From Silanimonas sp. (GTDB lineage Bacteria; Pseudomonadota; Gammaproteobacteria; Xanthomonadales; Xanthomonadaceae), in NCBI RefSeq assembly GCF_027531545.1, contig NZ_JAPZSC010000002.1, positions 1 through 64,000 of the forward strand: a stretch of 64,000 nucleotides of DNA, in the 5' to 3' direction. This document shows positions 37,552-49,615 of this stretch, one piece after another; positions within the stretch are counted from its first letter, which is position 1, and the number at the start of each line of letters is the position of its first letter. A program made the translations under genes and the position numbers. The notes beneath the pieces were generated by a model. It made no database searches and was not told the origin of the DNA. It worked only from the letters and a program-made list of their open reading frames with translations.

Positions 37552-38703
37552 ATGAGTGACGCCGCGCCCACCCTCCCCAAGGCCAAGAAATCCGTCGCCC
37601 TGTCCGGCACCGCCGCGGGCAATACCGCGCTGTGCACCGTCGGCCGCAGCGGCAACGACCTGCATTACCGCGGCTACGACATCAAGGACCTGGCGGACCA
37701 CGCCGGCTTCGAGGAAGTGGCCCACTTGCTGGTGCACGGCGTGCTGCCGACGGCCAGCCAGCTGAAGGCCTACAAGGCCAAGCTGAAGCGCCTGCGCGGC
37801 CTACCGGCGATCGTCGCCGAAGCGCTCGAACTGGTCCCGGCCGCCGCCCACCCGATGGACGTGCTGCGCACCGGCTGCTCGGTGATGGGCACGGTGCTGC
37901 CGGAGCGCGAAGGCCACCCGGAAAACGAGGCCCGCGACATCGCCGACCGGCTCATCGCCAGCTTCGGCTCGATGCTGCTTTACTGGTGGCACTTCACCCG
38001 CAACGGTGACCGCATCCAGACCCAGACCGACGACGACTCGGTCGCCGCGCACTTCCTGCACCTGCTGCACGGCGAGCCGCCGAGCGCGCTGCACGCCCGT
38101 TCGCTGGATCGCTCGCTGGTGCTCTACGCGGAGCACGAATTCAACGCCAGCACCTTCACCGCGCGCGTCATCGCCGGCACCGGCTCCGACCTGTTCTCCT
38201 GCATCACCGGCGCGATCGGCGCGCTGCGCGGTCCAAAGCATGGCGGCGCCAATGAAGTCGCGATGGACATCATCGCCCGCTACGACAGCGCCGATGCCGC
38301 CGAAGCGGACATCCGCGCCCGCGTCGAGCGCAAGGAGATCGTGATCGGCTTCGGCCACCCGGTGTACACCATCGGCGACCCGCGCAACCCGATCATCAAG
38401 GGCATCTCGCGCGAACTGTGCAAGGACGGCGGCAATGAAGTGCTGTTCGACGTGTCCGAGCGCATCGAGACGCTGATGTGGGACATGAAGAAGATGTTCC
38501 CGAACCTCGATTGGTACAGCGCTTCGGCGTACCACATGATGGGCATCCCGACGGCGATGTTCACCCCGCTGTTCGTCATCGCCCGCACCACGGGCTGGAG
38601 CGCGCACGTCATCGAGCAGCGCCAGGACGGCAAGATCATCCGCCCGAGCGCGAACTACACCGGGCCGGAAGACCGCGCCTACGTGCCGATCGAGAAGCGT
38701 TGA
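37552..38703 (+). CDS. prpC: 2-Methylcitrate synthase (citrate synthase family)
   Basis: The 383-residue protein has the short-form citrate synthase motifs: [58 protein letters not shown] and [13 protein letters not shown], covering the catalytic His residues and Asp. Its length and closeness to prpB favour methylcitrate synthase, which joins propionyl-CoA to oxaloacetate. Ordinary citrate synthase activity cannot be excluded. The ATG at 37552 gives [19 protein letters not shown]. Confidence 0.92.
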   Translation: MSDAAPTLPKAKKSVALSGTAAGNTALCTVGRSGNDLHYRGYDIKDLADHAGFEEVAHLLVHGVLPTASQLKAYKAKLKRLRGLPAIVAEALELVPAAAHPMDVLRTGCSVMGTVLPEREGHPENEARDIADRLIASFGSMLLYWWHFTRNGDRIQTQTDDDSVAAHFLHLLHGEPPSALHARSLDRSLVLYAEHEFNASTFTARVIAGTGSDLFSCITGAIGALRGPKHGGANEVAMDIIARYDSADAAEADIRARVERKEIVIGFGHPVYTIGDPRNPIIKGISRELCKDGGNEVLFDVSERIETLMWDMKKMFPNLDWYSASAYHMMGIPTAMFTPLFVIARTTGWSAHVIEQRQDGKIIRPSANYTGPEDRAYVPIEKR

Positions 38704-38750
38704 GCGTGATCCCCTTCCGCCGGCCCCGTGCCGGCGGGTAGGGTGGGCCG

Positions 38751-39197
38751 ATGTACCCGCACTGGGATGCCAATCTGCTGATCGTCGGGGTGACGGTGCT
38801 GACCGTCGCCCTCGTCACCCTTGTGCACTACGAAGGCCTGGTGCTGATGTCGCGCTGGCTCTACCAGCGCAAGGAGGGCGAGCGTCGCCGCAAGGTGCTG
38901 TACGGCATCTTCGGGGTGCTGGCCCTGCACGTGGTCGAGATCTGGATCTTCGGCACCAGCACCTGGCTGCTGCTGATGTACCCGAACACCGGCACCATCG
39001 CCGGTGCGCACCCACCGCACCTGTTCGATGCGGTCTACCTGTCCGCGGTGAGCTTCACCACGGTGGGTTTCGGCGACCTGACGCCGGTCGGCCCCATCCG
39101 CTTCAAGGTCGGCACCACGGCCCTGACGGGCTTCGTGCTGATCGCCTGGTCGGCGTCCTTCACCTATCTGGAGATGGAGCGCTTCTGGAGGCGTTGA
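38751..39197 (+). CDS. Two-helix potassium channel
   Basis: The 148-residue inner-membrane protein has hydrophobic helices near residues 8-30 and 47-75, a pore loop with the selectivity filter TTVGFGDLTP (near 103-112), and a final helix near 120-138. It lacks a large cytoplasmic RCK or cyclic-nucleotide domain. It probably passes K+. A small GC hairpin (38717-38737) lies in the 47-nt gap after prpC. Confidence 0.88.
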   Translation: MYPHWDANLLIVGVTVLTVALVTLVHYEGLVLMSRWLYQRKEGERRRKVLYGIFGVLALHVVEIWIFGTSTWLLLMYPNTGTIAGAHPPHLFDAVYLSAVSFTTVGFGDLTPVGPIRFKVGTTALTGFVLIAWSASFTYLEMERFWRR

Positions 39198-39219
39198 GCC
39201 GGGCAGGTCGCCCAGGAGC

Positions 39220-39714
39220 TCAGCGCGATCCGCCCGCCGTGCCGGCGTCGTCGCCCGCCTCGTCGCGAGAGCGGAGGCGGTTCACCCGGAAGAAGGTGTG
39301 GTCGTCGATCGTGGCGACCTGCGGGTAGCTGGCCCAGCTCGGGTTGGCGATGCGCATGGCGGCGAAGTGGCTGGCACCGGGCACGACCTCGCGGCGCTCG
39401 GCGCGCGGGCGGTTCCATTCCTTCTGGGCGGCGAAGGCGACGGCGACGGCCTCTTCCCAGGCCTCGACGTTGTTCAGTCGGGTGCGCGGGGGAACCAGGG
39501 TCGGGGCGAACTGCTTGGGCGCCTTCACGACCGCGCAGACATCGTCACCCCACATGCCGGAGTCCCGGCGGCGCAGTGCGACCTCGGCGACGGCACGCTG
39601 GCCCAGTTCGGACTGGTTGCGGGCTTCGAGGTAAACCGTGGTGGCGAGGCAGAGCGGTTCGGCCTGGGCCGGGGGCAACAGCGTCGACAACCACATCAAA
39701 AACGAGAGTTCCAT
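39220..39714 (-). CDS. SleB-type cell wall hydrolase
   Basis: The 164-residue protein has a signal peptide (residues about 1-18) and CLATTVYLEARNQSELGQRA followed by VAEVALRRR, the Hydrolase_2 (SleB) signature with the catalytic Glu in YLEAR. It continues VCAVVKAPKQFAP and HTFFRVN. Such proteins are lytic enzymes acting on peptidoglycan in the periplasm. AAGGAAAGCC provides the SD for the ATG at 39714. Confidence 0.87.
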   Translation of the reverse strand: MELSFLMWLSTLLPPAQAEPLCLATTVYLEARNQSELGQRAVAEVALRRRDSGMWGDDVCAVVKAPKQFAPTLVPPRTRLNNVEAWEEAVAVAFAAQKEWNRPRAERREVVPGASHFAAMRIANPSWASYPQVATIDDHTFFRVNRLRSRDEAGDDAGTAGGSR

Positions 39715-40037
39715 GGCTTTCCTTGCTCCGTTGCGTCCGTGGCGTCCCGTGCGATGTGCGGCGCGGGCGGAGCCAGTGACTTGGCGTAATGGGGATGAAC
39801 GGGTCCAGGAGTTCTGTGCTGACCCGCCTTCCCGGTCCGCTGAAGCGGTGGGAAGCCCCCGAAGCGCCATGAGCCCGGGAGTCACGAGAACGCCGTACTG
39901 GCCAAAGGGCGGTCGGGCGAACGGGGCGAACCGTAGCCCGGTCTTTCCAAACCCGGGCTGAATGCCGATTTCATAAGTTTTTGAATTTGCTCGGGCTTTT
40001 ACTCTAGCCCGAGGCCGCGCAGTCCGATTTCCCGGGC
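39715..40037. other. Intergenic region rich in AGCCCGG/CCGGGCT words
   Basis: This 323-bp region holds the upstream region of the SleB-type gene and the end of fadH. AGCCCGG (39935-39941) pairs with CCGGGCT (39953-39959), and CTCGGGCT (39990-39997) pairs with AGCCCGAG (40006-40013). Related words also occur near 39871 and 40031. No gene was recognised. The second hairpin lies about 25 nt past the fadH stop and may end its message. Confidence 0.4.
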
Positions 40038-43401
<3,364 letters not shown>

Positions 43402-43422
43402 GGCGTTCTCCGGCAAGGCAGG

Positions 43423-43452
43423 AAAGCCCGGCGAAAGCCGGGCTTTTCTTTT
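43423..43452 (+). terminator. Intrinsic terminator after the OmpA-family gene
   Basis: AAAGCCCGGC (43423-43432) and GCCGGGCTTT (43437-43446) close a GAAA tetraloop, followed by a T-rich tract (TTCTTTTG). Confidence 0.9.
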
Positions 43453-43552
43453 GTGCGTCGTTCGTCGGGCATGGCCTCCGCGGCCTTGGCTTGCCGCACC
43501 TCGTCACGCTGCGTAAGCTCCCGCCCACGTTCAGTTGCACGGAGTTACCGCC

Positions 43553-43957
43553 ATGGCGTGTCGCCACGTCTTTTCGTTCGCCCTGACGGTCCTCGCCGCA
43601 TCGACGGTCCACGCCGCGCCGGCGATTGAGCTTTCCGGTGGCCCTGCTGCCAAGCCGTCCCAGTCGCCGGTGTCGGTGCAGGCCTTCCTAGAGCGCATCC
43701 GCCCGCCGGTGGCGGCCGCGCCCGCCGCCTCGGCGCCGGGCGGCTACGTGCCGCGCACCGCGCACGACAACTCGCCTTACCGCTTCGACATGACGCAGAA
43801 CGGCCGCCGCATGACCGCGGAAGAATTCGATGCGTGGATGAAGGCCCGCGGCATCCGCGTGGCGACCGGCAAGCCCGCCGGAAGCGAGCCGGCCGCCGCC
43901 GCTCCGGCCGCGGCCACCGCCCAGGCCTGCCAGCCGACGGCGACGACGTCCTGCTGA
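43553..43957 (+). CDS. Small secreted hypothetical protein
   Basis: The 134-residue product has a signal peptide (MACRHVFSFALTVLAASTVH, AAP site) and an Ala/Pro-rich mature part containing PYRFDMTQNGRRMTAEEFDA and WMKARGIRVATG. It ends with Cys residues in QACQPTATTSC. GGAG lies 8 nt before the ATG at 43553. No family recognised. Confidence 0.65.
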   Translation: MACRHVFSFALTVLAASTVHAAPAIELSGGPAAKPSQSPVSVQAFLERIRPPVAAAPAASAPGGYVPRTAHDNSPYRFDMTQNGRRMTAEEFDAWMKARGIRVATGKPAGSEPAAAAPAAATAQACQPTATTSC

Positions 43958-43961
43958 GGAA

Positions 43962-44993
43962 TCAGCGCTTCACGAAGCGGTAGTGGGCGACGCCCCACTC
44001 CGAACCGCCGGCGTAGCCGAACAGCTCGGCGCAAGCCATCCAGAACATCCGCCAGCGCTGCGCCCACACCGCGGCGTTCTTCGCGCCGTAGGTTTCGGCC
44101 AGCACGCGATGCACTTCCTCGGCGTGGCGATCCTGGTTCTCGAGCCAATGGTTCGCGGTCTTCTCGTAGTGGATGCCCGACAGCACCCAGCGCTGTTCGA
44201 TGCGCAGCGCACTCTGGAAGTGCAGCAGCGTGTCAGCGCTGGGCATCAGGCCGCCGGTGAAGAAATAGCGACCCATCCAGTTGTCCGAGCCCTCGGTCTC
44301 GAACGGGTACATCAGGCTGCGATGGCAGAAAATGTGCACGAAGAGCTTGCCGCCGGGCTTCAGCCAGCGCGCGATGTTGCCGAGCAGCGTGTCGTAGTTG
44401 CGCATGTGCTCGAACATCTCGATCGACACGCAGCGGTCGAAGGTCTCCGGGCTGAGGTCGAGCCGGTTCACGTCGGTGGTGATGATCTCGACGTTGGCCA
44501 GGCCGCGCACCGCGGCCTGCGCGAGGATGTGCTCGCGCTGCGTGCGTGAGTTGGAGACGCCGGTGATGCGGGAGTTCGGGAAGCGTTCGGCCATCCACAG
44601 CGTCAGCGAGCCCCAGCCGCAGCCGAGTTCGAGGATGCGCATGCCGTCCTTCAGCTCGGCGCGCTCGCCGTACAGCGCGAGCATCTTCTCCTCGGCCTCG
44701 TCGAGGGTCTCGTTGCCGTCCGGGTAGTAGCAGCCCGAGTACTTCAGGCGCTTGCCGAGGCTGAGCTCGAAGAAGCGCGTCGGCACTTCGTAGTGCTGCT
44801 CGTTGGCGGCGGCCGTCTCGATGGCGATCGGGCTGGAGCGCAGCTCGGAGAGCAGGGTGCGGAAGCGGGCATCGGCGCGGTCGAGGTCGCCGTCATGCTC
44901 GTCTCGAAGGCGCTGTTCGCAGAGTTTGCGAATGCCGTAGCGGGTCAGGAAGTCGGGCACGAGGCCGCGTTCGCACAGATCGATCAGCGCCAT
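43962..44993 (-). CDS. CFA-synthase-family methyltransferase, coclaurine-N-methyltransferase-like branch
   Basis: The 343-residue SAM-dependent enzyme has the SAM site ILELGCGWGSLTLWMAERFP. NEQHYEVPTRFFELSLGKRL with KYSGCYY, RCVSIEMFEHMRNYDTLLGN, and WLKPGGKLFVHIFCHRS with YFFTGG read like plant coclaurine N-methyltransferase rather than true CFA synthase. It may methylate an amine or an acyl chain. It is the last gene of the lipid operon, 6 nt after the DUF1295 gene. Confidence 0.88.
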   Translation of the reverse strand: MALIDLCERGLVPDFLTRYGIRKLCEQRLRDEHDGDLDRADARFRTLLSELRSSPIAIETAAANEQHYEVPTRFFELSLGKRLKYSGCYYPDGNETLDEAEEKMLALYGERAELKDGMRILELGCGWGSLTLWMAERFPNSRITGVSNSRTQREHILAQAAVRGLANVEIITTDVNRLDLSPETFDRCVSIEMFEHMRNYDTLLGNIARWLKPGGKLFVHIFCHRSLMYPFETEGSDNWMGRYFFTGGLMPSADTLLHFQSALRIEQRWVLSGIHYEKTANHWLENQDRHAEEVHRVLAETYGAKNAAVWAQRWRMFWMACAELFGYAGGSEWGVAHYRFVKR

Positions 44994-44999
44994 GGGTTC

Positions 45000-45794
45000 T
45001 CAGTTCGAAGAAGGGTCGGACGCCTTGGGCGGCCACGGGAAGAATGCACTGACTTCGTGCTGGTAGCGACGGTAGGCGTCGCCGCGGCTGCGCAGGGCCT
45101 GCGCCTCCGTCCACGGGATGCCGCTGACCCGCCACAGGAAGGCGAACATCACCACCGGGCCCAGCAGGCTCCACCAGAAGTGGGGGCCGCACCAGGCAAG
45201 CAGCACGTAAGCGAACCAGTGCACCCACTCGAAGAAGTAGTTGGGGTGGCGCGACCACGCCCAAAGGCCCACGCGGCACAGCTTGCCCCTGTTGGCCGGA
45301 TCGCTGCGGAAGGCATCGAGCTGGCGGTCTGCGAGGGTTTCACCGCCGATGGCGACGATCCACACCACCACGGCAAGCAGCATGATCGGGTCGATGCCGT
45401 CGGCGTCTCCCGAGGCGGCGGCGGTGAAGGGGATCGCGAACAACGCGACGATGAGCGCCTGCACCTGGAAGAACGCGAACCAGCGCAGCGGGGAATCGCC
45501 GATGGCGGCGCGCATGGCCTGGTAGCGGCCGTCCTCCGGTTCGCGCAGCACGCGATGCATCAGGTGCAGGCACAGTCGCGAACCCCAGACGCCACCGAAC
45601 ACGGCGACCAGGCCGCGCGGCAATTCATCACCCTCGCCGGCGAGGCCGGCGAACATCGCCGCCAGCGCCATCAGGCCGGCCCAGGCCACGTCGACCCAGC
45701 CGGCGTTGCGCACGCGCATCGAGAAGGCCCAGACGGCCGCCATACCGGCCGCGGCGCCGACCCACGTCAGCAGGATGATGGTCCAGAAGCTCAC
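45000..45794 (-). CDS. DUF1295 membrane protein
   Basis: The 264-residue product has six or seven hydrophobic helices and the DUF1295 signature WAWSRHPNYFFEWVHWFAY, seen in steroid-reductase and isoprenylcysteine-methyltransferase-like membrane enzymes. It probably reduces or modifies a lipid using the conserved Arg-His-Pro-Asn-Tyr. The GTG start overlaps the upstream stop as GTGA, so it is translationally coupled. Confidence 0.88.
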   Translation of the reverse strand: MSFWTIILLTWVGAAAGMAAVWAFSMRVRNAGWVDVAWAGLMALAAMFAGLAGEGDELPRGLVAVFGGVWGSRLCLHLMHRVLREPEDGRYQAMRAAIGDSPLRWFAFFQVQALIVALFAIPFTAAASGDADGIDPIMLLAVVVWIVAIGGETLADRQLDAFRSDPANRGKLCRVGLWAWSRHPNYFFEWVHWFAYVLLAWCGPHFWWSLLGPVVMFAFLWRVSGIPWTEAQALRSRGDAYRRYQHEVSAFFPWPPKASDPSSN

Positions 45795-46339
45795 GCCGCC
45801 GCGCCCTCGCTCGCGGCGGCGGCGGGCGCCGAGCGATGCAGGGCGTAAAGGGCAGGCATCGCCACGCCCCAGACCACGGCGAGCGCGGCCAGCGCGATCG
45901 GCAAACCGAGGCCGAATTCGACGGCGTCGAAGCCACGTGCCGCGCCCCAGTAGGCGAGGGGGCCGCCGAGGGCGCCGAAGGCGGCGGCCATCAGCCAGCG
46001 GCCGCGCAGGAAGGCCATGGAGTGGTTCAAGGTGAGCGCGAAGCCGGCCCACATCGCGAGGATCCACACCGGCGCGGCGCTTGCCCACGGCCACGGGCTG
46101 GCGAAGGCCAGCACGCCGGTGGCCGCCAGCAGCGAGTCGGCCACCACGCCCATCGACACGGCGATGGCGAGCATGCGCAGGTCGCCGCGCCGGTCCGGCG
46201 TCCAGGCGAAGTGGGCGGCGGCGTAGACCATGGCGGCCAGCGGGCCGGCCCACGGCAGGCCGTTCGCGGCGCCGATGACACTGGCGAACCACACGGCCTG
46301 GAAGCCGAGCACGTTCGCGATGAGGAACCCTTTCGGCAT
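45791..46339 (-). CDS. DUF2878 membrane protein
   Basis: The 182-residue protein starts MPKGFLIANVLGFQAVWFAS and has about five membrane helices (VYAAAHFAWTPDRRGDL, SMAFLRGRWLMAAAFGALGG), the DUF2878 pattern. Function is unknown, but the family is usually encoded with CFA-synthase-like and DUF1295 genes. The ATG overlaps the previous stop as ATGA. Confidence 0.85.
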   Translation of the reverse strand: MPKGFLIANVLGFQAVWFASVIGAANGLPWAGPLAAMVYAAAHFAWTPDRRGDLRMLAIAVSMGVVADSLLAATGVLAFASPWPWASAAPVWILAMWAGFALTLNHSMAFLRGRWLMAAAFGALGGPLAYWGAARGFDAVEFGLGLPIALAALAVVWGVAMPALYALHRSAPAAAASEGAAA

Positions 46340-47619
46340 CACACGGACTCGGGCGCGGGCATCCACGGGTCGCGGCGGTTCATCGGCCGCGCGAACAGCA
46401 GCTGCGAGACGCCGATCGAGCGCTCGAGGAAGCCGCCCTCGCAATAGGCGAGGTAGAACTCCCACATCCGCACGAAACGCTCGTCGTATCCCAGGGCGCG
46501 CACATCGGCGAGCTTCGCCATGAAGCGCTCGCGCCAGTGGCGCAGCGTCAGGGCGTAGCTCGGGCCGAAATCCTCCTGCGAGACGAGTCGGAGATCGGTG
46601 CTGCGGCCCATCGCGCCGGTGATGGCGCTGATGGAGGGGATGAAGCTGCCCGGGAAGATGTGGCGCTTGATGAAGTCGACCGAATGCAACGCCTGCTCGT
46701 AGCGGTGGTCCTCGATGGTGATGGCCTGGACCATCGCGAGGCCGTCCGGCTTCAGCAGCGACGCGCACTTGGCGAGGTAGGTATCGAGGTACTGGTGGCC
46801 GATGGCTTCGATCATCTCGATCGACACCAGCTTGTCGTAGGTGCCGGTGAGGTCGCGGTAGTCCTCGAGCAGCAGGGTCACGCGGTCGGAAAGCCCGGCT
46901 TTGGCCACGCGCTCGGTGGCCAGGGCGTGCTGCTCCTTCGAGATCGTCGTCGTGGTGACGCGGCAGCCGAAGTGTTTCGCGGCGTGCAGGGCCATGCCAC
47001 CCCAGCCGGTGCCGATCTCGACGAGGTGGTCCGACGGCTTGAGGTCGAGCTTGCGGCCGATGCGCTGGAGCTTGCGGAACGAGGCCGCTTCGAGCGTCTC
47101 GGTGGGATCCGCGAAGATCGCCGACGAGTACATCAGGTCGTCGGACAGGAACAGGCGGAACAACTCGTTGCCGAGGTCGTAGTGCGCGGCGATGTTCTTG
47201 CGCGAGCCCGCGCGGGTGTTGCGGCGGAACGCGTGCACGGCCTTGAGCAGCCAGCCGGACAGGCGGGCCATGCCGCCTTCCATCGCATCGAGCAGATCGC
47301 GGTTGAGCACCAGCAGGCGGATCAGGTCGACGAGTTCGTCGCAGCTCCACTGGCCGTCCATATAGGCCTCGGCCGCGCCGACGGAGCCGCCGGTGGCCAT
47401 GCGGGCATAGGCCTCGAGGTCGTGTACGCGCAGGCGCGCGATGGGCGCGCCTGCCGCCGGTTCGGTCTCGCCGAGGCGGGTCTCTCCCAGGGCGTCGCTG
47501 ATGATCAGGGTGCCATGGCGAAGGCCGCCGAGGCGCTCGAACAGGCGCGTGCGCAGCCAGCGCTCGTAGCTGCCCGATGAGGCGTTTTCGTTCGGCAGGG
47601 CGTCGGCGGGCAGGCTCAC
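46339..47619 (-). CDS. Cyclopropane-fatty-acid-synthase-like methyltransferase
   Basis: The 426-residue enzyme has the full CFA synthase layout. An N-terminal helical domain (HDLEAYARMATGGSVGAAEA) is followed by NIAAHYDLGNELFRLFLSDD, the SAM site LVEIGTGWGGMALHAAKHFG, VSIEMIEAIGHQYLDTYLAK and HIFPGSFIPSIS. It transfers a methyl or methylene from SAM to acyl double bonds at the membrane. In other bacteria homologues in this gene setting make methylated, not cyclopropane, acids. The GTG start overlaps the upstream stop as GTGA. Confidence 0.93.
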   Translation of the reverse strand: MSLPADALPNENASSGSYERWLRTRLFERLGGLRHGTLIISDALGETRLGETEPAAGAPIARLRVHDLEAYARMATGGSVGAAEAYMDGQWSCDELVDLIRLLVLNRDLLDAMEGGMARLSGWLLKAVHAFRRNTRAGSRKNIAAHYDLGNELFRLFLSDDLMYSSAIFADPTETLEAASFRKLQRIGRKLDLKPSDHLVEIGTGWGGMALHAAKHFGCRVTTTTISKEQHALATERVAKAGLSDRVTLLLEDYRDLTGTYDKLVSIEMIEAIGHQYLDTYLAKCASLLKPDGLAMVQAITIEDHRYEQALHSVDFIKRHIFPGSFIPSISAITGAMGRSTDLRLVSQEDFGPSYALTLRHWRERFMAKLADVRALGYDERFVRMWEFYLAYCEGGFLERSIGVSQLLFARPMNRRDPWMPAPESV

Positions 47620-48380
47620 AGGCGGGCGTCCGGATTGGGATGGGGGTGGAAGGGCACGCGCTTGAGGGTCAACTTCAAGGCCTGCCAGTAGATGGCCGCG
47701 GCCACCTTCACAGTGATGAATGGATACGCGGCGAGGCATGAAGCCAGCGTGTTGCCTCGCAGCGGGCGCCGCTCCAGGGTGAGGGTGGCGTCGAACTCCC
47801 GCGAATCGCCGCTCAGGACGTCCATGTGGATGTGCAGGTCCTCGCCCGGTGGCGTGAACACCCAGTGGTAGCGGCGGTCCATGGGCAGGAAGGGCGAGAC
47901 GTGGAAGGCCTTGTCGAAGCCGAAGTGCAGGGCACGGCCCTTCCGCTGGGCCTTCTCGGCGGGCAGCAGGTAGGCGTGGCGCTCGCCCCACGGGGTGTTG
48001 GTGATCTCCGCGAGGATCCAGTCGAGGGTCTCGCCGTCCTCGCGGTAGCCGTAGTAGAGGCTCACCGGGTTCTGCACGTAGCCGAAGTAGCGCAGGTGCG
48101 TCAGCACGCGGATGGGGCCGGGCGCCGGACGCCCGAGCTCGGCTTCGACCCGACGGCGCACGGCAACGTCCAAGGGCAGGGCGGCATCGCCGAAGTAGTC
48201 GCTGCGGCGGAACTCGGCGAGGTTGCGGCGGTTCACCGACCAGAACCAGCGCCGGTCGAACACGCGGTCGAGTTCGGCGAGGTCGAGCAAGGGTTGGAAG
48301 ATCCGGTAGCGGAAGGCGTTGTTCGCCACCGCGAAGCGGCGGTGCTGGACGCGGCCGACGTAGAGGGCGCTGTTCACCAT
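47616..48380 (-). CDS. DUF1365 protein
   Basis: The 254-residue product starts MVNSALYVGRVQHRRFAVAN with FRYRIFQPLLDLAELD, then THLRYFGYVQNPVSLYYGYR, ITNTPWGERHAYLL and FHVSPFLPMDRRYHWVFTPP, the DUF1365 signature. Function is unknown. It is regularly paired with an FAD amine oxidase and a CFA-synthase-like enzyme, suggesting a role in acyl modification. It overlaps the previous gene by 7 nt. Confidence 0.9.
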   Translation of the reverse strand: MVNSALYVGRVQHRRFAVANNAFRYRIFQPLLDLAELDRVFDRRWFWSVNRRNLAEFRRSDYFGDAALPLDVAVRRRVEAELGRPAPGPIRVLTHLRYFGYVQNPVSLYYGYREDGETLDWILAEITNTPWGERHAYLLPAEKAQRKGRALHFGFDKAFHVSPFLPMDRRYHWVFTPPGEDLHIHMDVLSGDSREFDATLTLERRPLRGNTLASCLAAYPFITVKVAAAIYWQALKLTLKRVPFHPHPNPDARL

Positions 48381-49615
48381 CGCACGCCGAGGCCTGCCGC
48401 GGCCTCGACGCCCGCGCGCATGCCGTCCTCGTGGAAGCCGAAGCCCCAGTACGCCCCGGCGAACCAGGTGTGGCGGCGGCCGTTGAGCTCGGTGCGGCGC
48501 TCCTGCGCGGCCACGCTGGCGTGGGTATAGACCGGGTGGTGGTAGGTCATCCGTGCGATCACCTTGGCCGGGTCGATGGCGGCGCTGCGGTTCAAGGTGA
48601 CCACGAAGGGCTCGGGCGACTCGAGGCCCTGCAGCAGGTTCATGCAGTAGCTCACCGAGCACTCGGCCTTCGGATCGGCCGGCACGAAGGCGTTCCATGC
48701 CGCCCAGGCCTTGCGGCGCGTGGGCAGGATCCGGCGGTCGGTGTGCAGCACCACCTCGTTGCGCTGGTAGGGCATGGCGCCCAGCACCTCGCACTCGAGC
48801 GCGTCGGCATCGCCGAGCAGCGCCAGGGCCTGGTCGCTGTGCGTGGCCACGACGATCGCGTCGAAGCGGTCTTCGCCGGCGACATGCTTGACCGTCACGC
48901 CAGCCTCGTCGCGGGTGATCCGCTGCACCGGGCAGGCGAGGCGGACGTCGACCGTCCAGCGCGCTTTCAGAGCCTCGACGTAGCTCGACGAACCGCCCTC
49001 GACCACGCGCCATTGCGGGCGGCCTTCCACCTGAAGCATCCGGTGGTGGTCCATGAAGCGCACGAGGTACTTGGCCGGGAAGTCGAGGATCGTCGCCGAG
49101 GGCGAGGACCACAGCGCCGAGGCCATCGGGATCAGGTGGGCGTCGCGGAACAGGGTGGAGTAGCGGTTCTGCTCGAGGTAATCGCCCAGCGACGGCCCCG
49201 GGCCCGGATCGGCCAGCAGGGCGCCAGCCTCGCGGTAGAAGCGCAGGATCTCGCGCACCATCCGGATGAAGGACGGCGAGAGCAGGTTGCGGCGCTGGCA
49301 GAACAGGGCGTCGAGGTTGGTGGCGTTGTATTCGAGGCCGGTGGCCTCGACCTGCGCCCCGAAGCTCATCGTCGTGTCTTTCGACGCCACGCCGAGCTCG
49401 TCGAACATCCGCGTCAGCAGCGGATAGTTGTGCGTGTTGTGGACGATGAAACCGGTGTCGACGCGATAGCGCTTCCCGGCCTGCTCGACGTCATGCGTGT
49501 GCGTGTGGCCACCGAGTCGCGCTTCGGCCTCGAACAGCACGACCTCGTGTTGGCGGGAGAGCAACCACGCGGAGGACAGGCCGGCGATGCCGCTGCCGAC
49601 GACGGCGACCCTCAC
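48374..49615 (-). CDS. FAD-dependent amine-oxidase-type oxidoreductase
   Basis: The 413-residue protein has the dinucleotide fold VRVAVVGSGIAGLSSAWLLS at the N-terminus, the second motif FEAEARLGGHTHTH, GFIVHNTHNYPLLTRMF, and the C-terminal FAGAYWGFGFHEDGM that contacts FAD. Related operon members in other bacteria desaturate or oxidise methylated acyl chains. The GTG start overlaps the desaturase stop as GTGA. Confidence 0.93.
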   Translation of the reverse strand: MRVAVVGSGIAGLSSAWLLSRQHEVVLFEAEARLGGHTHTHDVEQAGKRYRVDTGFIVHNTHNYPLLTRMFDELGVASKDTTMSFGAQVEATGLEYNATNLDALFCQRRNLLSPSFIRMVREILRFYREAGALLADPGPGPSLGDYLEQNRYSTLFRDAHLIPMASALWSSPSATILDFPAKYLVRFMDHHRMLQVEGRPQWRVVEGGSSSYVEALKARWTVDVRLACPVQRITRDEAGVTVKHVAGEDRFDAIVVATHSDQALALLGDADALECEVLGAMPYQRNEVVLHTDRRILPTRRKAWAAWNAFVPADPKAECSVSYCMNLLQGLESPEPFVVTLNRSAAIDPAKVIARMTYHHPVYTHASVAAQERRTELNGRRHTWFAGAYWGFGFHEDGMRAGVEAAAGLGVRW

